Of a DNA stretch of 64,000 bases, positions 9,302 through 15,067 are shown one piece after another. The DNA is from CAZCPB01 sp044223975 (GTDB taxonomy: Bacteria; Planctomycetota; Phycisphaerae; Phycisphaerales; UBA1924), in contig JBGALI010000004.1 in assembly GCA_044223975.1 (NCBI GenBank), forward strand, positions 124,001 through 188,000, in the 5' to 3' direction. A model generated the notes under the pieces. It made no database searches, was not told the origin of the DNA, and worked only from the letters and a program-made list of their open reading frames with translations. The position numbers were made by a program, and so were the translations under genes. Position 1 is the first letter of the stretch. Each line of letters begins with the position of its first letter.

Positions 9302-10114
9302 TCACCCCGGCCCATCCCAGAACCCGACCACCCCCGCGATTTTCCCGCTCGGCGCCAGCCGCACAAAGTTCACGCCCGCGAACGCCGTCTTTCCATCCGG
9401 CCCCGCCGTCCTCCACGCGCTCCGCACGAACCCGTGCACCAGCTGCGGCGCCCCCGCGCTCTCGAGTTTCATCCCCGGCATGTGCTTCAGCGCGTTGCCG
9501 ATGTGGTCGTTCAACTCGTCGACGCCTCGCACGCACGCAAACGCATCACGCAGCTCAACATCATCCTCGCAGCACCGCGCGAGCATCGCCCGCCGCGCTC
9601 CCGCGTCCGCCGTCGTCCACGCCTCGAACCATCCCGCCACCGCCCGCGGCATGGTTTCCCCGAACTGCTCCCGCGCGCACTCGACCGCCATGCACGACAG
9701 GTAGTGCCGCCACCCCAGCCGATGCCCCGCCCTCTGCTCCAGTGTCGGCAGGTTGAGATGTCGCAGCGTGAGCGCCGTTCCATCCGGCACCGCCGCGAGC
9801 GTGATCTCCACCCGCGTCGACCCCGCCCTCACCGCGTCGTTCCCGCTCTCGTACCCCCACGAGAACACGAACCGCCGCGGCTCATCAATCTCGAGCACCT
9901 CGCCCGCCATCACCGCCCGCCCACCCTGGTACTCGATCCGCACCGCGCCGCCCACGCGCGGCTCGATCGTCGCCTTCCCCCCGCCCGGCGCCGCCCACCA
10001 CCGCGCGAACCGCGCCGGGTCCGTGAAGAACTTGAACACCGTCGCCGGCGTCGCGTGGATCGTCATCGCCAAGGCCACCTCGCCCGCCGCGTCATCCCGG
10101 TTCGCGCCCGCCAT
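9302..10114 (-). CDS. AHSA1/SRPBCC domain fused to a SnoaL-like domain
   Basis: The 270-residue protein has two parts. Residues about 10-140 are an AHSA1-type SRPBCC domain (ATPATVFKFFTDPARFARWW, EVLEIDEPRRFVFSWGYE, STRVEITLAAVPDGTALTLRH). Residues about 150-270 resemble a SnoaL/NTF2-like fold (MLARCCEDDVELRDAFACVR, GVDELNDHIGNALKHMPGM, VNFVRLAPSGKIAGVVGFWDG). Both are small-ligand-binding folds. The start overlaps the upstream ArsR gene by 23 bases, the common arrangement in which an ArsR regulator controls an AHSA1 partner. The ligand is unknown. Confidence 0.85.
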   Translation of the reverse strand: MAGANRDDAAGEVALAMTIHATPATVFKFFTDPARFARWWAAPGGGKATIEPRVGGAVRIEYQGGRAVMAGEVLEIDEPRRFVFSWGYESGNDAVRAGSTRVEITLAAVPDGTALTLRHLNLPTLEQRAGHRLGWRHYLSCMAVECAREQFGETMPRAVAGWFEAWTTADAGARRAMLARCCEDDVELRDAFACVRGVDELNDHIGNALKHMPGMKLESAGAPQLVHGFVRSAWRTAGPDGKTAFAGVNFVRLAPSGKIAGVVGFWDGPG

Positions 10115-10451
10115 GCGTGTTCCTCCCTCGCTCGCGCCGATCGATCGAGCGCTGCTCGACCTCCGCCAGCGATTTGAGCGTGCCCAGCTTCTCCGACCAC
10201 ATCGCCTCGAGCATCGCCGCCAGCGGTCCCAGCCGCTCCCGGTCGGCCCGGTAAAACCGCTTTCGCCCTTCCTGCCGCTCCGTCAGCAACCCCGCCCGCT
10301 TCAGCACCCCAAGGTGCTGCGACACCGCCGAGAACGACACGTCAAACCGGGCCGCGATGTCCCCCGCGGCAAGCTCCTCCCGCCACACCAGCTGAAGGAT
10401 CCGCCGCCGCCGCGGCTCGGCAATGAGCGTGAATGCGTCCACAGCCGTCAT
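10092..10451 (-). CDS. ArsR family winged-helix transcriptional regulator
   Basis: The 119-residue protein carries the ArsR winged helix: AFTLIAEPRRRRILQLVWRE, then AAGDIAARFDVSFSAVSQHL as the recognition helix, GVLKRAGLLTERQEGRKRFY as the wing, and a C-terminal helix with MWSEKLGTL. There is no CVC metal-binding motif, so it belongs to the metal-independent group that is usually paired with an AHSA1 protein, as here with a 23-base overlap. It probably represses its own operon. Confidence 0.92.
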   Translation of the reverse strand: MTAVDAFTLIAEPRRRRILQLVWREELAAGDIAARFDVSFSAVSQHLGVLKRAGLLTERQEGRKRFYRADRERLGPLAAMLEAMWSEKLGTLKSLAEVEQRSIDRRERGRNTHGGREPG

Positions 10452-10530
10452 TTTAGTGACGCCTTAAACGTTGTCAACCCGATCCGCTCCCATACACAGC
10501 GATCCCGGACCGTGCCGCCTGGGCAATCTG

Positions 10531-10552
10531 AGCAAAGTCTCACGACTTTGCT
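10531..10552. repeat. 9-bp perfect hairpin upstream of the PEP-CTERM gene
   Basis: AGCAAAGTC and GACTTTGCT pair around a TCAC loop, 112 bp before the start of the secreted-protein gene at 10664 and 79 bp from the divergent ArsR start. No T-run follows in either direction. It may be a regulatory hairpin or a REP-like element. Confidence 0.45.
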
Positions 10553-10663
10553 GGCTTTGCGGGTTTTCTGAGGCACATTGCTTGTGGCGGCTCGTCTACG
10601 GCCGCCGGGGGTCTCGCGCTACAGGGATCGTCAGCGATCCGGCGCCCATTCAGGAGCAGAGAG

Positions 10664-11473
10664 ATGAAGACTGCGCTTGCAGTTGCGGGTATCGCCTTGT
10701 CCTCGTCGGTCTCGCTCGCGGGGATCCTGTCCGACGGCAACTTCAACAGCCTGGCCATCGGCACCGCGCCGGACATCAACTCCGCGGCCGGTGCGTGGCA
10801 GTTCCCCTCCAACTACGTCTCCAACAACCTCGGCGAATCGCTCTCCTCCAACTACACCATCGCCGGCACCAGCTCGTTCGACGCCACCGGCAGCGGCAAC
10901 TCCCTGCACCTCAAGACGCAGTCCGAAGGCGCGTCGATGCACCTGGTCAACCTCTTCGGCCAGACCGTCGCGCAGTCGTCCAACGTCATCGTGACCGCCG
11001 GCTTTGACATCTGGGTCACCGAGAACGGCTCCCTCTCCAGCGGCGGCTCGTTCATCATCGGCGGCGACCACGGCGGCGGCGGCTTCAGCTCCACCACCGA
11101 CCGCGGCCCGCAGGTCACCTTCGGCTTCAACGGCGTGATCAGCTCGCGCGATTCGCAGGGCGTCGACCACACCCTGGCCACCGGCTACCAGACCAACCGC
11201 TGGCAGACCGTCCGCATGACCATCGACCTCACCGCCGACCGCTTCGACATCTTCTGGGGCAACCTCGGCGGCCCGCTCACGCAGATCGGAAACGACATCG
11301 GTTTCCGCTCCCCGACGCAGACCACGCTCGACCGCTTCACCTGGGCGCGATTCTTCGACCAGACCAAGTTCGTCGACGCCTACCTCGACAACGTCTTCGT
11401 CACGATCCCCGCCCCCGGCTCGCTCGCCCTTGTGGGCGCCGCCGCGATCGTCGGGATCCGCCGCCGCCGCTAA
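10664..11473 (+). CDS. PEP-CTERM-like secreted protein
   Basis: The 269-residue protein has a signal peptide (MKTALAVAGIALSSSVSLAG) and ends with a proline-led hydrophobic helix and arginines, APGSLALVGAAAIVGIRRRR, the planctomycete form of the PEP-CTERM sorting tail. This is thought to direct proteins through an exosortase system to the surface. The mature part is rich in Gly, Ser, Thr and Asn, with beta-rich segments such as FDIFWGNLGGPLTQIGNDIG, perhaps a jelly-roll/LamG-like fold. AGGAG lies ten bases before the ATG. A strong intrinsic terminator follows at 11536. The binding target is unknown. Confidence 0.88.
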   Translation: MKTALAVAGIALSSSVSLAGILSDGNFNSLAIGTAPDINSAAGAWQFPSNYVSNNLGESLSSNYTIAGTSSFDATGSGNSLHLKTQSEGASMHLVNLFGQTVAQSSNVIVTAGFDIWVTENGSLSSGGSFIIGGDHGGGGFSSTTDRGPQVTFGFNGVISSRDSQGVDHTLATGYQTNRWQTVRMTIDLTADRFDIFWGNLGGPLTQIGNDIGFRSPTQTTLDRFTWARFFDQTKFVDAYLDNVFVTIPAPGSLALVGAAAIVGIRRRR

Positions 11474-11535
11474 CCCCCAAGTCCGAGTCCAGAGGGGAGC
11501 CGCTGCCGGTCACACGTCAGCGCAGAGAGAGAAAA

Positions 11536-11570
11536 GGCGCACGCATGACGCGTGCGTCTTTCTTTTTTTG
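11536..11570 (+). terminator. Rho-independent terminator after the PEP-CTERM gene
   Basis: GGCGCACGC pairs with GCGTGCGTC (one G-T pair) around ATGAC and is followed by TTTCTTTTTTT. It lies about 60 bp after the stop at 11473. Confidence 0.9.
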
Positions 11571-11633
11571 TCGCCGCCAAAACAGTTCCCCGACAAAGCG
11601 CCCCAGCGAACCCGCATGCACGTCCGCCACTTC

Positions 11634-11673
11634 GTCACTACGTCACTTCGTCACTGCGCCCCAGCGTCACTTC
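11634..11673. repeat. 8-bp tandem repeat array at the 3' end of the GNAT gene
   Basis: Octamers GTCACTAC, GTCACTTC and GTCACTGC follow each other, and a further GTCACTTC followed by CCCC spans the stop codon region of the acetyltransferase gene (stop at 11667). The units belong to the same family as those in trmB and at 12428-12515. Confidence 0.7.
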
Positions 11674-12371
11674 CCCAACGACTTGCTGAGAATCGCGCTG
11701 GTGTAGTTCGTGTACGGCCACTTCCAGAACTCAACGAACCGGTAGCCGCGCTTCAGATAGAAATCCTTCAGCCCCGTGTCGGGGTCCGCCATCGAGAGCG
11801 CCAGCTCCGTCGCCCCGCACTCCCGCGCCCGCCGCTCGGCCGTCTCCAGGAGCAGCCGCCCGATCCCCTTCCCCTGCACATCGGGGTCCACCGCAAACTG
11901 CGAGAAGCTGTCCACGTGCTTGTTCTGGAACCACGGCGGCCCCTGGTCGGCCTCGACCTCGTGAAACAGGATGATCCCGACGATCTTCTCCCCGTTCGCG
12001 TGCGCCGCGTCCGGCAGCGTCGCCACGATGCACTCGCCCGAGGTGCAGCGCCGCTTCGTCGTCGCATCGTCCTGCCGCCCGGCCAGAGGCTGCAGCCCCA
12101 TCTTCACCTGCGCGGCATACGCCCGGTGCAGAAGCCTGGTGATCTCCGGGATCGAGTCCGTAGGCTTCAGCAGCCGCACGCCGACATCGGCCCCCGTCGA
12201 CTTCGCGCCCGCGCCGCCGGCCCCCGCGCCGCCGGCCCCCGCTCCACCGGCCGCCGCACCCCGAGCCGCGCCCGCCTTCGCGCGCACCGGCTTCCCCGCG
12301 GCAACCACCGCCCGCGCCGCACCACCCTGCTTCGAAGAGTTCCGTTTCAAGGTCCCAAGCGTAGCCTTCAT
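11667..12371 (-). CDS. GNAT family N-acetyltransferase with Ala/Gly-rich N-terminal linker
   Basis: The C-terminal 150 residues form a GNAT domain: FHEVEADQGPPWFQNKHVDS, then FSQFAVDPDVQGKGIGRLLL with the acetyl-CoA binding Q/RxxGxG/A signature, and a C-terminal FYLKRGYRFVEFWKWPYTNY. GNAT enzymes transfer an acetyl group to an amine; the substrate here is unknown. The N-terminal 80 residues are basic and then low complexity, with three GAGGA-type repeats encoded by a 15-bp repeat near 12200-12250. The ATG at 12371 has GGAG ten bases upstream, which is preferred over a longer frame. Simple 8-bp arrays lie on both sides of the gene. Confidence 0.83.
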   Translation of the reverse strand: MKATLGTLKRNSSKQGGAARAVVAAGKPVRAKAGAARGAAAGGAGAGGAGAGGAGAKSTGADVGVRLLKPTDSIPEITRLLHRAYAAQVKMGLQPLAGRQDDATTKRRCTSGECIVATLPDAAHANGEKIVGIILFHEVEADQGPPWFQNKHVDSFSQFAVDPDVQGKGIGRLLLETAERRARECGATELALSMADPDTGLKDFYLKRGYRFVEFWKWPYTNYTSAILSKSLGK

Positions 12372-12427
12372 CCAAGAATCTCCAGCGCCCCACCCCGGCG
12401 CCCACTCCCCCAACACAATCCCCGTCC

Positions 12428-12515
12428 GTCTCACCGTCTCACCGTCTCACCGTCTCACCGTCTCACCGTCTCACCGTCGCTTCGTCACTCCGTCACTCCG
12501 TCACTTCGTCACTTC
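12428..12515. repeat. 8-bp tandem repeat array (11 units)
   Basis: Eleven contiguous octamers: GTCTCACC six times, then GTCGCTTC, GTCACTCC twice and GTCACTTC twice. The array lies in the short gap between the divergent GNAT and thioesterase genes, so it fills most of their shared promoter region. Confidence 0.92.
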
Positions 12516-12535
12516 CCCTACCATTCTTCGGCATA

Positions 12536-13003
12536 ATGACTGATAATTCCACATCCGCATATTCATGCACCCCCCGTCCCGGGGCCGTCCCCACCAGCGG
12601 CGTCTCTCGCCTCCGCGTCCGCTACTGCGAGTGCGACCCCATGGGTGTCGCCCACCACGCCAGCTACGTGCCGTGGCTGGAGATCGGCCGCACCGAGATC
12701 CTCCGCGACACCGGCGCCACCTACGCCCAGCTCGAGCAGGCCGGCGTCTTCCTCGTCATCGTCAAGCTCGATGTGCGCTACCGCCGCCCCATCCGCTACG
12801 ACGATGTCGTCGAGGTCCGCACCCGCGTCACCGGCACCAGCCGCGTGAAGATCGAGCACGAGTACGACCTCGTCGTCGTCGAGCGCCTGAGCAAGCCCGT
12901 CGAAGAGCCCGCCGCCGCCGCCTTCACCACCCTCGCCTGCATCGACAAGGACGGCAAGGTGCAGCAACTCCCCGACTGGCTGTCTGCGATCGGCAAGAGG
13001 TAA
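12536..13003 (+). CDS. Acyl-CoA thioesterase, YbgC/FadM (4HBT hotdog) family
   Basis: The 155-residue protein has the 4-hydroxybenzoyl-CoA thioesterase hotdog fold: RVRYCECDPMGVAHHASYVP, with the catalytic Asp in the YxExDxMGxxHHxxYxxW signature (about 34-47), followed by EIGRTEILRDTGATYAQLEQ and RYRRPIRYDDVVEVRTRV. Such enzymes cleave acyl-CoA thioesters in the cytoplasm; in many bacteria the YbgC member sits with tol-pal, which is not the case here. The N-terminal 20 residues before the domain are not conserved. There is no ribosome-binding site before the ATG, and the upstream gap is filled by the 8-bp array. Confidence 0.88.
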   Translation: MTDNSTSAYSCTPRPGAVPTSGVSRLRVRYCECDPMGVAHHASYVPWLEIGRTEILRDTGATYAQLEQAGVFLVIVKLDVRYRRPIRYDDVVEVRTRVTGTSRVKIEHEYDLVVVERLSKPVEEPAAAAFTTLACIDKDGKVQQLPDWLSAIGKR

Positions 13004-13060
13004 TCGGGATTAGGCAGCAGGCAATCGGCATCAGGCATCGGGCGGGCACTATTCTCGATT

Positions 13061-13106
13061 GCCCATTGCCCATTGCCCATTGCCCATTGCCCATTGCCCA
13101 TTGCCC
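13061..13106. repeat. 7-bp tandem repeat GCCCATT (six copies)
   Basis: GCCCATT occurs six times without interruption (13061-13102), followed by a partial GCCC that reaches to within 3 bp of the permease stop codon. The 45 bp before it contain degenerate relatives such as GGCAGCAGGCAATCGGCATC. It lies between convergent genes. Confidence 0.92.
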
Positions 13107-13108
13107 GC

Positions 13109-14971
13109 CTACTTCCCCCCCGCCAGCCTCCTCACCGTCACATCAAACGTCCGCACCATGTTCGCGTGAACCCCGTATACCACGATCAGGTACACCGCCG
13201 CCGCCAGCGCCGCGCCCACCGCCGCGCAGATCCGCGCCGTCGCCAGCCCCGCGCCCGACGGCGCCACCGTCTCGATGAGCGCCTCGCCGGGGTACAGCAT
13301 CGCGTACAGGCTCGTCGCCGGCGTCATCGAGGTCAGCATCGGCCCCAGCATGTTGATCGACGACCCCGCCTTCCACGCGCACAGCCCGAACAGCCCCGCG
13401 CCCACCCCCACGAACCCCACCGTCACCACCACCGACCCGATCGTCCCCTTGCTCTTGAGCGACTGCTGCAACCCCACCATCGCGCACGCCGCGATGAACG
13501 GCAGCACCACGAACGGCATGACCAGCGCCGCCTCGGGAAGAATCGCCGGCATCGTCAGCACCGACCCCCCGCCCATCGGCTTGGTGTACGTCACGCCCCC
13601 CGCCGGACCGAACCCGCCGATCGTCTCGCACATCACGATGTACCCGCACGCCACCACCAGCGTCCCCAGCGGCACCGCCAGCATCGGCAACAGGTACGCG
13701 ATCAGCCCCCGCAGCTTCCCCCACAGGTACTGGCTCGGCGTGATCGGCGTCGTCAGCAGAAGGTCCAGCGTCCCGTCCTCGCGCTCGCGGCTGATCGCCG
13801 TCGCCGCCATGTTGATCGCCACCAGCGCCGTCACCGCGATCTCGCCCATCACCGTGAACATGATCGCCAGCTGAAAGTCCGGCGTGGACAATCGCCCGAA
13901 GTTGTACAGGATCACCAGCAGCACGCCGAACAGCCCGCCCAGCGTGATGAACGTCCACCGCGCCGCGATCCGCCCCATCGTCGCGTTCCGCGCCGCCGCC
14001 TCACGCCACGCGATCGGGTTCGTCCACACCGACCGCGGAGCCCGGTGCTCCGCTCCCGCGGCTGCCAATCCGAACATCTTCCGGTACCACGGCACCCCGC
14101 CCGAATCCCCCGACAGCATCGCCACCCCACCCGCCCGCACCGTGAACGTCGAGATCACCAGGAGCAGCGTGCTCAGCCCCAGGCAGATCACGCAGTACGT
14201 CCGCACCGGGTGCTCCAGGAACCACGCCCCCAGCCCCCGCATCGACCCCTCCGGCGCCGCCGTGTACGTCGAAGGGTTCAAGAGCGCCCAAAGCGTCAGG
14301 AACGGGTTCAGCGCCGTGATGTAGTTCACCCGCACCCCCGGCGCGCTCCCCAAAAAGAACTGGTCCAGCCCGATCGTCAGCGCCAGGTAGCTCACCACCG
14401 TCACGTAGAACGCAAACACCGCCCGCTTGCCCACCATCCGCGATACCGACAGCGCGATCGCGATCGTCCCCACCATCAGCGCCGCGCACCCCGCGATCAG
14501 GTAGCTCGCCAGGATCGACTCCCCCGGCACGCCCCCGAAGTACTGCGTCAATGCGAACAGCGGCAGCGAGCAGAAGAGCAACGCAAGAATGAAGAACAGC
14601 CGCCCCAGCAGGTTGCCCAGCACGATCTGCGCCGCCGTCAGCGGCGTCGTCAGCAGCACCTCCCACGTCCGCGGGCTGGCCTCCTGCGCGATCGCCCCCG
14701 CCATGAACACCGGCGCCAGCACGCAGATCAGCGTGATCTGCAGGAACGCGATGTTCATGAAGCTCGCCGCGCCCTTGGCCGCCAGGTCCCGGTACGACAG
14801 GTTCCCGCCCAGCCCGATGAGCAGCGACCACAGCAGCACCACGATCAAAACCGCCAGGTACCCCGACCGGATGTACATGTGCCGCGTCCGCCGCGACCCG
14901 TTCTGTACCAGGCGCACCGTGATCGGGTTCGTCGGCCCCAGACGCAGCAACCACCGGAGAATGACGGGCAT
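13109..14971 (-). CDS. ABC-2 type transporter permease with two fused permease halves
   Basis: The 620-residue membrane protein has about twelve hydrophobic helices and an internal duplication. The first half contains GAIAQEASPRTWEVLLTTPL with TAAQIVLGNLLGRL; the second contains TAISREREDGTLDLLLTTPI with TPSQYLWGKLRGL. Each matches the cytoplasmic coupling segment (E.E..tle.LL.tPl...ql..gK) of ABC-2 permeases, which make the membrane channel of an ABC exporter. No ATPase gene lies beside it, so the ATPase must be encoded elsewhere. The substrate is unknown. The convergent thioesterase gene ends about 100 bp away across the 7-bp repeat. Confidence 0.87.
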   Translation of the reverse strand: MPVILRWLLRLGPTNPITVRLVQNGSRRTRHMYIRSGYLAVLIVVLLWSLLIGLGGNLSYRDLAAKGAASFMNIAFLQITLICVLAPVFMAGAIAQEASPRTWEVLLTTPLTAAQIVLGNLLGRLFFILALLFCSLPLFALTQYFGGVPGESILASYLIAGCAALMVGTIAIALSVSRMVGKRAVFAFYVTVVSYLALTIGLDQFFLGSAPGVRVNYITALNPFLTLWALLNPSTYTAAPEGSMRGLGAWFLEHPVRTYCVICLGLSTLLLVISTFTVRAGGVAMLSGDSGGVPWYRKMFGLAAAGAEHRAPRSVWTNPIAWREAAARNATMGRIAARWTFITLGGLFGVLLVILYNFGRLSTPDFQLAIMFTVMGEIAVTALVAINMAATAISREREDGTLDLLLTTPITPSQYLWGKLRGLIAYLLPMLAVPLGTLVVACGYIVMCETIGGFGPAGGVTYTKPMGGGSVLTMPAILPEAALVMPFVVLPFIAACAMVGLQQSLKSKGTIGSVVVTVGFVGVGAGLFGLCAWKAGSSINMLGPMLTSMTPATSLYAMLYPGEALIETVAPSGAGLATARICAAVGAALAAAVYLIVVYGVHANMVRTFDVTVRRLAGGK

Positions 14972-15067
14972 AGGTGGAAGATGGTACCGCCAAGCCCCAC
15001 CGCGGGTTCGCGCCGCAACCGTGGAGCCACGACGACCCCGCGTCCGTCCGCTTCAGGCCCCATCCCG

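Noticed and set aside
12428..12515. Regulatory protein-binding array
   Set aside because: The octamers also occur inside trmB and at a stop codon, so they look like simple-sequence expansion rather than a designed operator.
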